Of a stretch of DNA of 20,431 nt, positions 14,251-20,431 are shown piece by piece. The notes under the pieces were generated by a model. That model made no database searches. It worked only from the letters and a program-made list of their open reading frames with translations, and had not been told where the DNA came from. The stretch's first letter is position 1. Each line of letters opens with the position of its first letter. The stretch covers positions 1 to 20,431 of the forward strand of contig CALGRR010000122.1 of assembly GCA_937880805.1 (NCBI GenBank), written 5' to 3'. This stretch comes from an uncultured Clostridia bacterium. GTDB lineage: Bacteria > Bacillota > Clostridia > Oscillospirales > Acutalibacteraceae. Position numbers and translations under genes: made by a program.

Positions 14251-14285
14251 GTTTTTTTAAAACTAAAATTTATTTTACAAATCTG
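14251..14285 (+). repeat. Long direct repeat, copy B
   Basis: Second copy of the repeat at 13936-13977, lacking the ten-base palindrome arm. It contains the thrC -35 element TTTACA, so one repeat copy now forms part of the promoter. Confidence 0.65.
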
Positions 14286-14302
14286 TTTTTTTATGTTATA
14301 AT
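14274..14302 (+). promoter_or_regulatory. Sigma-A promoter of thrC with extended -10
   Basis: TTTACA (14274-14279), a 17-base spacer, and TATAAT (14297-14302) preceded by TG (14294-14295). This is one of the best promoters in the window. The start near 14309 leaves a leader of only about 25 bases, too short for a T-box or riboswitch. Confidence 0.8.
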
Positions 14303-14334
14303 AATTTGAATTTTTTAATCAAAGGATGATTTTG

Positions 14335-15819
14335 ATGAATTATGTAAGTACAAGAAATCCCGAAATCAAAGTAAGTGCTTCTCAGGCAATAACAAAGGGT
14401 ATTTCCGCAGAGGGCGGTCTTTTTGTGCCTGAAGCTCTTCCCGCAGTTTCACTCGGTGAAATTGAAAAGCTTGCTTCGCTCGATTATATCGGCAGAGCAA
14501 AGTCAATTCTTTCACTTTTTCTCACCGATTTTACCGCCGAAGAGCTTGACGGTTGCGTAAGAGGAGCCTATGAAACCGGTTTTTCAGATAAAAAAGTTGC
14601 CCCTCTTGCAAAGCTTGAGGATGGCGTGCATATTCTTGAACTCTTCAAGGGTCCTACCTGCGCATTCAAGGATATGGCTCTTCAGATTCTTCCCCGCCTT
14701 CTTACTGTTGCAAGCGGCAAGGCTGCAAAGGGAACTGAAATTGTTATTCTTGTTGCAACCTCGGGCGATACCGGCAAGGCTGCTCTTGAAGGCTTCAAGG
14801 ATGTTGAAAACACAAGAATTCTTGTTTTCTATCCCAGCGACGGTGTCAGCCCCATGCAGAAGCTTCAGATGTGCACCCAGGAGGGCAACAACGTTTCAGT
14901 TTGTGCGATTGAAGGAAACTTTGATGACGCACAAAGCGGCGTTAAGAAGATTTTCACAGATAAGGCTATAGCTGCAAAGCTTGCCGAAAACGGAAAGGCA
15001 TTTTCTTCTGCAAACTCAATCAACTGGGGCAGACTTGTTCCTCAGATTGTTTATTATTTCTCGGCTTACTGCGATTTGCTTGCAGACGGCGAAATCAAGG
15101 CAGGGGATGAAATCAATGTTGTTGTTCCCACCGGAAACTTCGGCAACATTCTTGCTGCCTATTATGCAAAGGAAATGGGTCTTCCCATAAAGAAGCTTAT
15201 CTGTGCTTCAAACAGCAACTCTGTTCTTACCGAGTTCCTCACAACCGGTGTATATAACAGAAACCGCGAATTCTTCACAACAATTTCTCCTTCAATGGAT
15301 ATTCTTATTTCAAGCAACCTTGAAAGACTTCTTTGCTCGGTTGCGGGCAGCGAAAAGGTTTGCGACTGGATGAGCAAGCTTTCTTCAGAAGGTAAGTATG
15401 AGGTTGATGCAGAAACACTTGAAAGCATCAAGGCTCAGTTTGCCGCAGGCTGCTGCGACGATAACGAAACCAAAGAAACCATTTCAAAGATTTTCAAAGA
15501 AAAGGGTTATCTTTGCGATACACATACAGCAGTTGCCGTTAAGGTATACTATGACTATAAGGCGGAAAGCGGCGACAACACCCCCGCAGTTATCGCTTCA
15601 ACCGCAAGCCCATTCAAATTCAGTGCAGCCGTGCTTGAAGCTGTTGACGGTGAAAATGCAGGTCTTGATGAGTTTGAAATGGTTGAGCGTCTTGCAAGCG
15701 TAACGGGCAAGAGCTGCCCCGAGCAGCTTGCAAATCTCAGAGATAAGGCTGTGAGATTCAACGGCTGCTGCTCAAAGGACAGCATGGAGCAGGTTGTTTT
15801 CGATATGCTCAATATTTAA
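14335..15819 (+). CDS. thrC: Threonine synthase
   Basis: A 494-residue pyridoxal-phosphate enzyme that converts O-phosphohomoserine to threonine, the last step of threonine synthesis. The PLP lysine is K112 (GPTCAFKDMALQILP). The phosphate-binding loop ATSGDTGKAALEG is near 142-154, and the N-terminal YVSTRNPEIKVSASQAI is typical of the longer bacterial group. Other conserved parts are SANSINWGRLVPQIVYY and VPTGNFGNILAAYYAKEMG. ATG 14335 has AAAGGA 8 bases upstream; the in-frame ATG at 14326 lies on that site and is unlikely. No hom or thrB is adjacent, so it is a stand-alone transcription unit with its own strong promoter. Its stop codon overlaps the stop of a convergent DUF1540 gene. Confidence 0.97.
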   Translation: MNYVSTRNPEIKVSASQAITKGISAEGGLFVPEALPAVSLGEIEKLASLDYIGRAKSILSLFLTDFTAEELDGCVRGAYETGFSDKKVAPLAKLEDGVHILELFKGPTCAFKDMALQILPRLLTVASGKAAKGTEIVILVATSGDTGKAALEGFKDVENTRILVFYPSDGVSPMQKLQMCTQEGNNVSVCAIEGNFDDAQSGVKKIFTDKAIAAKLAENGKAFSSANSINWGRLVPQIVYYFSAYCDLLADGEIKAGDEINVVVPTGNFGNILAAYYAKEMGLPIKKLICASNSNSVLTEFLTTGVYNRNREFFTTISPSMDILISSNLERLLCSVAGSEKVCDWMSKLSSEGKYEVDAETLESIKAQFAAGCCDDNETKETISKIFKEKGYLCDTHTAVAVKVYYDYKAESGDNTPAVIASTASPFKFSAAVLEAVDGENAGLDEFEMVERLASVTGKSCPEQLANLRDKAVRFNGCCSKDSMEQVVFDMLNI

Positions 15820-15998
15820 TTACAGCAATGGCCGTCGGTGCAATCGCTGTTCATTTTAAAGGTTGAGCACTGTGTTTCACCGCTTCTGCAGGCGGATGAA
15901 TTGCCAACCTCGATTGTGCCCGCAGTGCAGGCGGTTTCACCCTTGTGATAAACGCAGTTTTTTGCAAAGCAAGTGATTTCGCTAATCTCTTTATTCAT
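15816..15998 (-). CDS. DUF1540 cysteine-rich small protein
   Basis: A 60-residue protein with eight cysteines (C10, C15, C24, C37, C44, C53, C58, C59). The pattern ITCFAKNCVYHKGETACTAG, then IEVG, then a C-terminal QCSTFK matches DUF1540 domains, found in Clostridia and some spore formers. It probably binds a metal ion through these cysteines; the role is unknown. ATG at 15998-15996 is preceded on the minus strand by AAAGGAG at a suitable distance. The stop codon (15818-15816) overlaps the thrC stop (15817-15819), so the two genes end tail to tail with a 4-base overlap and no room for a terminator between them. Confidence 0.85.
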   Translation of the reverse strand: MNKEISEITCFAKNCVYHKGETACTAGTIEVGNSSACRSGETQCSTFKMNSDCTDGHCCN

Positions 15999-16088
15999 TT
16001 TGACCGTTCTCCTTTTGTTTTTTCGGATTAAATCCGTGTTCTTATTATTTACGGAAGGAACGGAATTATTTCAGGAAAGGATATTTCT

Positions 16089-16790
16089 ATGGCTCTTTTT
16101 GCAATCGGAGATCCGCATCTTTCAATTGCTACGGGCAAGTCAATGAATGTTTTCACGGGCTGGAAGGATTATGAGCAGCGGCTGAAAAATAATTGGGAAA
16201 AGCTTGTCGGTGCAGATGATACGGTTGTTCTTGCTGGCGATATATCCTGGTGTATGAATCTGGATGAGGGATATGAGGATTTTAAATTCCTTGATTCACT
16301 TCCCGGCAAAAAAATAATTCTGAAAGGCAATCACGATTATTGGTGGGCAACAAAGAAAAAGGCCGATGACTTTTTCAGAGAGCATTCGCTTGACTCTTTG
16401 AGCATCCTTTTCAATAACGCTTATGCGGTTGGCAATATTGCTGTTTGCGGCACAAGAGGATGGTTTTTTGACGCCGAAACAGATGCCGATAAAAAGGTTG
16501 TTCTGCGTGAAGCGGGCAGGCTTAAAATGTCAATAGCCGCCGCAAAGGAAACGGGTCTTGAGCCGGTTGTTTTTCTTCACTATCCTCCTATAAATCAAAC
16601 CCAGAAATGCGATGAGATTTATAATGTGCTTGTTGAAGAGGGAATAAAGAGATGCTATTACGGCCATCTTCATTCATATTCTCACGCAACAGCGTTTACG
16701 GGAGAATCCGACGGAATTAAATTTTCACTGATTTCAAGCGATTTTTTGGGTTTTTGCCCTGCTCATATACCCGAAAACTCAGCAATATGA
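16089..16790 (+). CDS. COG1768-type metallophosphoesterase
   Basis: A 233-residue calcineurin-like phosphohydrolase. The metal-binding motifs appear in order: GDPHLS (D8, H10), AGDISW (D51), KGNHDYWW (N81, H82), FLHYPP (H164) and YGHLHS (H193, H195). The set and length fit the COG1768 predicted phosphohydrolases of Firmicutes, whose substrate is unknown. There is no signal peptide, so it is cytosolic. ATG 16089 follows GGAAAGG (16074-16080) 8 bases upstream. It is divergent from the DUF1540 gene across 90 bases that hold a palindrome, CGGATT-A-AATCCG (16024-16036), but no clear promoter. It is probably a single-gene unit, as the next gene has its own promoter. Confidence 0.92.
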   Translation: MALFAIGDPHLSIATGKSMNVFTGWKDYEQRLKNNWEKLVGADDTVVLAGDISWCMNLDEGYEDFKFLDSLPGKKIILKGNHDYWWATKKKADDFFREHSLDSLSILFNNAYAVGNIAVCGTRGWFFDAETDADKKVVLREAGRLKMSIAAAKETGLEPVVFLHYPPINQTQKCDEIYNVLVEEGIKRCYYGHLHSYSHATAFTGESDGIKFSLISSDFLGFCPAHIPENSAI

Positions 16791-16850
16791 CCAAAAGTTT
16801 TGGAAAATTTATGTGAAATTGCACACAATATAAGAAAATATAAATATATA

Positions 16851-16879
16851 TAGAAATTTAAAAAATAATTTGCTATAAT
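16851..16879 (+). promoter_or_regulatory. Extended -10 promoter of tig
   Basis: TGCTATAAT (16871-16879) is a consensus extended -10. The -35 region TAGAAA (16851-16856), 17 bases upstream, is weak. The start near 16886 leaves a short leader in which CCGTT (16884-16888) could pair with AACGG (16898-16902), next to the GGAGG ribosome site. Confidence 0.6.
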
Positions 16880-16912
16880 TTACCCGTTAAAATAGCAAAC
16901 GGAGGAATTCAA

Positions 16913-18337
16913 ATGAGCTTAGTATCAGCAAACAAAACAGAAGCAAACACCTATGCAGTTGAAATTTCAATTTCAGCAGAGAATTTCAGAGCTGCAATCC
17001 AGAAGGCTTATCTCAATCAGAGAAAGTCAATCGTTATCCCCGGCTTCCGTAAGGGCAAGGCTCCTCTTCAGATGATTGAGAAGCTTTACGGCAAGGAAGT
17101 TTTCTTTGAGGATGCTCTTGAAATCGTTTTCCCCGAAGCAGTTCAGGCTGCTTATGATGAGGCAGGCATCATTCCCGTTGACCAGCCCAAGGATGTTGAC
17201 GTTAAGTCAATGAGCAAAGAAGAAGGCGTAGTTATGTCATTCAACGTAACAGTTAAGCCTGAAATCACACTTAAAGCATACAAGGGTCTTACCGCTGAAA
17301 AGACCGAAGCAGCAGTTACAAAAGAAGAAATCGACCACGAAATCGAGCATATGCTTGAAAGAGGCGCAAGAATGGTTGATGTTGACGACAGAGCAGCAAA
17401 AGACGGCGACATCACCGTTATCGATTTTGAAGGCTTTGTTGACGGTGTTGCTTTTGACGGCGGCAAGGCTGAAAAATACAGCCTCACAATCGGTTCAGGC
17501 TCATTCATTCCCGGCTTTGAAGAGCAGATTATCGGTCACTCAATCGGTGAAGAGTTTGATGTTAACGTAACCTTCCCCGCAGAGTATGCTCCCGAGCTTG
17601 CATCAAAGGATGCAGTGTTCAAGATTAAGCTTCACGAGATCAAGGTTAAGGAGCTTCCCGAGCTTGACGATGAATTCGCTAAGGATATGGGCGAATACGA
17701 AACAGTTGAAGAGCTCAAGAAGGGCGTTGAAGAAGATATTCTCAACAGAAAGAGCGAGAGTGCACAGCGTGCATTCGAGGATGCTGTTGTTGAAGCTCTT
17801 TGCGAAAATGTTGAGGGCGAAATTCCCGAGTGTATGTTTGATAACAGAGCTCAGGATAACATCAGCTCTTTCGCACAGAGAGTTGGTCAGCAGGGCATTG
17901 ACCTTGACACATATCTTATGTATATGGGTATGGATAAGGCAACCTTCGAGAGCCAGATGAGAGAGCGTGCAGTTTCAGAGGTTAAGATTGACCTTGCTGT
18001 TGAAAAGATTGTTGAGCTTGAAGGCATCAAGGCTTCAGAAGAAGCAATCAACGAAGAATATCAGAAGATGGCTGATATGTATCAGCTTGATGTTGCAAAG
18101 ATCAAGGAGCTTGTTCCCGAAGCAACAGTTGCAGCAGAGCTTGAAAAGCAGGATGCAATCAAGCTTGTAATCGACAGTGCAAAGGCAAAGAAGCCCGCTG
18201 CAAAGAAAGCAGCAGCAAAGAAAACAACCAAGAAGGCAGCAGAAGGCGAAGAAGCAGAGGCTCCCGCAAAGAAGCCCGCAGCAAAGAAAACAACAACCAA
18301 GAAGGCTGCTGCAAAGAAAGAGGAAGCTGCTGAATAA
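16913..18337 (+). CDS. tig: Trigger factor chaperone / prolyl isomerase with lysine-rich tail
   Basis: A 474-residue ribosome-bound chaperone. The N-terminal domain carries the ribosome-binding signature GFRKGKAP (44-51). The FKBP-type prolyl isomerase domain spans about 155-245 (GDITVIDFEGFVDGVAFDGG, SFIPGFEEQIIGHSIGE). The C-terminal helical chaperone arms run to about 422. Residues 423-474 form an unusual tail of about 52 residues with 17 lysines, built from repeats such as KPAAKKAAAKK and KKTTTKKAAAKK around a central acidic patch (EGEEAE). Typical trigger factors are about 430 residues and lack it. The tail is reminiscent of histone H1-like basic tails and may bind RNA or the ribosome. 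ATG 16913 follows GGAGG. It lies upstream of clpP-clpX, the common bacterial order. Confidence 0.97.
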   Translation: MSLVSANKTEANTYAVEISISAENFRAAIQKAYLNQRKSIVIPGFRKGKAPLQMIEKLYGKEVFFEDALEIVFPEAVQAAYDEAGIIPVDQPKDVDVKSMSKEEGVVMSFNVTVKPEITLKAYKGLTAEKTEAAVTKEEIDHEIEHMLERGARMVDVDDRAAKDGDITVIDFEGFVDGVAFDGGKAEKYSLTIGSGSFIPGFEEQIIGHSIGEEFDVNVTFPAEYAPELASKDAVFKIKLHEIKVKELPELDDEFAKDMGEYETVEELKKGVEEDILNRKSESAQRAFEDAVVEALCENVEGEIPECMFDNRAQDNISSFAQRVGQQGIDLDTYLMYMGMDKATFESQMRERAVSEVKIDLAVEKIVELEGIKASEEAINEEYQKMADMYQLDVAKIKELVPEATVAAELEKQDAIKLVIDSAKAKKPAAKKAAAKKTTKKAAEGEEAEAPAKKPAAKKTTTKKAAAKKEEAAE

Positions 18338-18374
18338 TTATTCGGAAAGCGTACTATACTTAAAATTGAGCGAT

Positions 18375-18417
18375 GGAATAAACCGGTGAAAATCGCCGGT
18401 TTATTCCGTAATTTTTT
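18375..18417 (+). terminator. Intrinsic terminator after tig
   Basis: A 14-bp stem (GGAATAAACCGGTG at 18375-18388 with CGCCGGTTTATTCC at 18394-18407, one G-U pair) and a 5-base loop AAAAT, followed by GTAATTTTTT. It separates tig from clpP, so clpP-clpX must rely on read-through or a promoter not evident to me in the remaining 42 bases. Confidence 0.9.
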
Positions 18418-18459
18418 AAAAGAAACAAATTTTTATTGCGGAGAAAGGATTTGATTTAA

Positions 18460-19041
18460 ATGGCATTGGTACCTTATGTTGTTGAACAGACAAACCGCGG
18501 AGAGCGTTCATATGATATTTTTTCACGTCTTCTGAATGACAGAATAATTATGCTTTCCGATGAAGTAAATGACGCAACCGCAAGCATTGTTATCGCACAG
18601 CTTCTTTACCTTGAAGGTCAGGATGCTGAAAAAGACATCAGCCTTTATATCAACAGCCCCGGCGGCTCAGTTACTGCAGGTATGGCTATCTACGATACTA
18701 TGCAGTATATCAAGTGCGATGTTTCAACAATCTGTATGGGTATGGCTGCATCAATGGGTGCATTCCTTCTCTCATCGGGAGCAAAGGGCAAGCGATATGC
18801 TCTTCCCAACAGCGAGGTTATGATTCATCAGCCTCTCGGCGGTGCAAAGGGTCAGGCAACAGAAATTCAGATTGCCGCAGAGCATATTCTCAAAACAAGA
18901 GAAAAGCTCAATAAAATCCTTGCAGAAAACACCGGCAAATCCATTGAGGAAATCGCAAGAGATACAGAAAGAGATAATTTCCTTACCGCAGAGCAGGCAA
19001 TGGAATACGGCCTTGTAGATAAGGTTATTGCTCACAGATAA
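18460..19041 (+). CDS. clpP: ATP-dependent Clp protease proteolytic subunit
   Basis: A 193-residue serine protease that forms the double-heptamer chamber of ClpXP. The catalytic triad is S98 (GMAASMGAF), H123 (MIHQPLGG) and D172 (ARDTERDNF). The N-terminal VPYVVEQTNRGERSYDIFSR and the INSPGG loop are standard, and length is normal. ATG 18460 follows a GGAGAAAGGA stretch. The clpX gene follows after 17 bases, so unfoldase and protease are made together. No CIRCE or clear CtsR operator was found upstream. Confidence 0.97.
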   Translation: MALVPYVVEQTNRGERSYDIFSRLLNDRIIMLSDEVNDATASIVIAQLLYLEGQDAEKDISLYINSPGGSVTAGMAIYDTMQYIKCDVSTICMGMAASMGAFLLSSGAKGKRYALPNSEVMIHQPLGGAKGQATEIQIAAEHILKTREKLNKILAENTGKSIEEIARDTERDNFLTAEQAMEYGLVDKVIAHR

Positions 19042-19058
19042 GGCTTAAGGAGGCAAAT

Positions 19059-20342
19059 ATGCCCAGAGATGATGAAAGACGAACAAAGGCTTCGCCTGTG
19101 TGTTCATTCTGTAAAAAAACACACGATCAGGTTGAAAGACTTATTGCAGGTCCGAATGTATATATATGTAATGAATGCATTGAGCTTTGCAATTCAATCA
19201 TAGAATCCGAGCCTTCGGTAAGAAACACGGGCTTGGATACCGATGCACTTCCCAAACCCAAAGAAATCAAGGCTTTGCTTGATGAATATGTTATCGGGCA
19301 GGAAAGTGCAAAAATAACTCTCAGCGTGGCAGTTTATAATCATTATAAAAGAATTGCGGCAAGAAGAAACAGCGATGTTGAAATTCAGAAGAGTAATATT
19401 CTGATGCTCGGCCCCACCGGTGTGGGCAAAACGATGCTTGCACAAACTCTTGCAAGAATTCTTGATGTGCCCTTTGCTATTGCAGATGCAACAACACTTA
19501 CCGAGGCGGGATATGTCGGCGAGGATGTTGAGAACATTCTTCTGCGTATTATCCAGGCTGCAGATTTTGATATAGAGCGTGCCGAAAGAGGCATTATCTA
19601 TGTTGATGAAATCGATAAGATTGCACGCAAGAGCGAGAATCCTTCAATAACAAGAGATGTAAGCGGCGAAGGCGTTCAGCAGGCACTTCTTAAAATAATC
19701 GAAGGAACTGTTGCGAATGTTCCTCCCCAGGGCGGCAGAAAGCATCCCCAGCAGGAATTCATACAGATAGACACATCAAATATTCTTTTTATCTGCGGCG
19801 GTGCTTTTGACGGCATTGAGCAGATTGTTGAAAAAAGAATAGGCGGCTCGGCTCTCGGCTTTGAAGCTCCCGTAAAAAGCAAGAAAGAGCTTGCAAAAGA
19901 AAATCTTTATTCCAAGGTAATTCAGCAGGATTTGGTTAAATTCGGAATTATTCCCGAGCTTGTGGGCAGACTTCCCGTTATAACCAGCCTTACCGAGCTT
20001 GATAAGGATTCTCTTGTCAGGATTCTTTCACAGCCCAAGAATGCTCTCACAAAGCAGTATCACGAGCTTTTTGCCATTGATGATGTTGAGCTTGATTTTG
20101 ATGAAACTGCCCTTGAAGCTATAGCTGAAAAAACTCTTGAAAAGAAAACCGGAGCAAGAGGTCTGCGTTCAATAGTTGAAGGTGTTCTTATGCCGATTAT
20201 GTATGAAGCACCCTCTGACCCGACGATTGAAAGAGTCTGCATAACCGCAAACTGCGTTAATGACGGTGTTGCACCGCTTATTGAAAGAAACCCCAACCGC
20301 AAAAAGGCGGCAGTACCGCCCAAGGTTGCAAGCGGAAAATAA
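19059..20342 (+). CDS. clpX: ATP-dependent Clp protease ATP-binding subunit ClpX
   Basis: A 427-residue AAA+ unfoldase that feeds tagged or regulated substrates to ClpP. The N-terminal zinc-binding domain has C15, C18, C37 and C40. Walker A is GPTGVGKT (118-125), and Walker B is IIYVDEIDKI (D183, E184). The pore loop GYVGEDV, the RKH loop (GGRKHPQQEF) and the ClpP-contact loop (IGGSALGF, an LGF variant of IGF) are all present, so the protein should be functional. ATG 19059 has AAGGAGG (19047-19053). A strong terminator follows the stop by 7 bases, closing the clpP-clpX unit. Confidence 0.98.
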   Translation: MPRDDERRTKASPVCSFCKKTHDQVERLIAGPNVYICNECIELCNSIIESEPSVRNTGLDTDALPKPKEIKALLDEYVIGQESAKITLSVAVYNHYKRIAARRNSDVEIQKSNILMLGPTGVGKTMLAQTLARILDVPFAIADATTLTEAGYVGEDVENILLRIIQAADFDIERAERGIIYVDEIDKIARKSENPSITRDVSGEGVQQALLKIIEGTVANVPPQGGRKHPQQEFIQIDTSNILFICGGAFDGIEQIVEKRIGGSALGFEAPVKSKKELAKENLYSKVIQQDLVKFGIIPELVGRLPVITSLTELDKDSLVRILSQPKNALTKQYHELFAIDDVELDFDETALEAIAEKTLEKKTGARGLRSIVEGVLMPIMYEAPSDPTIERVCITANCVNDGVAPLIERNPNRKKAAVPPKVASGK

Positions 20343-20349
20343 AAAAATT

Positions 20350-20380
20350 ACGGCTTGTCGGAATGACAAGCCGTTTTTTT
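20350..20380 (+). terminator. Intrinsic terminator after clpX
   Basis: A perfect 10-bp stem (ACGGCTTGTC at 20350-20359 with GACAAGCCGT at 20365-20374), loop GGAAT, then a run of seven T from 20374 to 20380. An A-run precedes it, so it may also work on the opposite strand. Confidence 0.92.
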
Positions 20381-20405
20381 ATTGGTGCCTTCAGGTGTGG
20401 AAATA

Positions 20406-20428
20406 AACCCCTGGTTCTACCAGGGGTT
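20406..20428. repeat. Perfect hairpin at the window end
   Basis: AACCCCTGG (20406-20414) pairs with CCAGGGGTT (20420-20428) around the loop TTCTA. No T-run is visible, and a terminator already ends clpX just upstream. GC-rich hairpins like this occur near the ends of IS200/IS605-type elements and in REP-like repeats, but the window stops here and no transposase is visible. Confidence 0.5.
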
Positions 20429-20431
20429 AAA

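Larger units (their letters stand above)
13931..14273. other. Non-coding, repeat-rich region between yraN and thrC
   Basis: About 340 bases without a credible gene. It holds two 22-bp near-palindromes (13950-13971, 14148-14169) and one copy of a long direct repeat; the second copy overlaps the thrC promoter. Smaller hairpins include TGAAC/GTTCA (14002-14018), GCAG-GTTA with TAAC-CTGC (14023-14044) and CCTT/AAGG (14055-14069). TATAGTGC is repeated at 14224 and 14238. A 13-codon frame at 14085-14126 lacks a well-placed ribosome site. The density of inverted repeats suggests a small mobile element (MITE-like) or a structured RNA, which cannot be distinguished by eye. Confidence 0.5.

Noticed and set aside
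13931..14334. T-box or riboswitch leader for thrC
   Set aside because: No T-box consensus bases were seen, and the strong promoter at 14274-14302 leaves a leader of only about 25 bases.
18408..18459. CIRCE or CtsR operator upstream of clpP
   Set aside because: No TTAGCACTC/GAGTGCTAA pair and no CtsR-type heptad repeat was found in the gap.
20406..20428. tRNA T-arm (GGTTCTACC)
   Set aside because: The symmetrical hairpin continues to nine pairs, the loop lacks the TTCRANY pattern, and no acceptor or anticodon arm is visible upstream.

Overview
The window looks like a chromosomal segment from a Clostridia-class Firmicute, probably a gut Oscillospirales/Ruminococcus-like spore former of middling GC. 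The basis is strong GGAGG-type ribosome binding sites, the Firmicute block rplS-lepB-ylqF-rnhB-yraN, a tig-clpP-clpX block, a SpoIVFA/SpoIVFB-like protease pair, and a DUF1540 protein. Species cannot be fixed from sequence alone.

Layout: (1) 63-3358: two flavoprotein oxidoreductases (HI0933/YhiN family and COG2509 family) and a coupled 132-residue unknown, closed by a hairpin shared with a convergent XRE regulator (3395-3928, minus strand). (2) 4087-8153: a membrane-anchored M23 peptidase, an overlapping M50 site-2 protease (together like SpoIVFA/SpoIVFB), then a B12-binding-type radical SAM protein (TIGR03960) and its usual DUF2344/TIGR03936 partner. (3) 8184-13930: rplS with a structured leader and its own terminator, two tandem type I signal peptidases, an AT-rich insert carrying a GNAT acetyltransferase and a 44-residue membrane peptide, then ylqF/rbgA, a CapA-like metallophosphatase, rnhB and yraN. 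(4) 13931-14334: about 400 bp of non-coding DNA with duplicated palindromes and direct repeats, ending in a strong thrC promoter. (5) thrC, a convergent DUF1540 gene, and a COG1768 phosphohydrolase. (6) tig with a lysine/alanine-rich tail, clpP, clpX and a terminator. The window closes on a perfect hairpin of unknown origin.

Most genes are housekeeping: protein export (lepB), 50S assembly (rplS, ylqF), RNA/DNA hybrid removal (rnhB), co-translational folding and proteolysis (tig, clpP, clpX), threonine synthesis (thrC) and probably sporulation proteolysis (the M23/M50 pair).

The most notable signal is the AT-rich insert between lepB2 and ylqF. Four bases after lepB2 stops, a mini-frame reads MTVQW and is then broken. 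MTVQW is the usual start of YlqF proteins (M-x-x-Q-W-F-P-G-H-M). The working ylqF 0.9 kb downstream instead starts with an unrelated AT-rich 5' end that joins the conserved WFPGHM motif. This suggests an insertion that cut off the native ylqF start and supplied a new promoter, ribosome site and N-terminus. A second unexplained region is the repeat-rich gap before thrC. No CRISPR array, tRNA, rRNA or transposase gene was seen.
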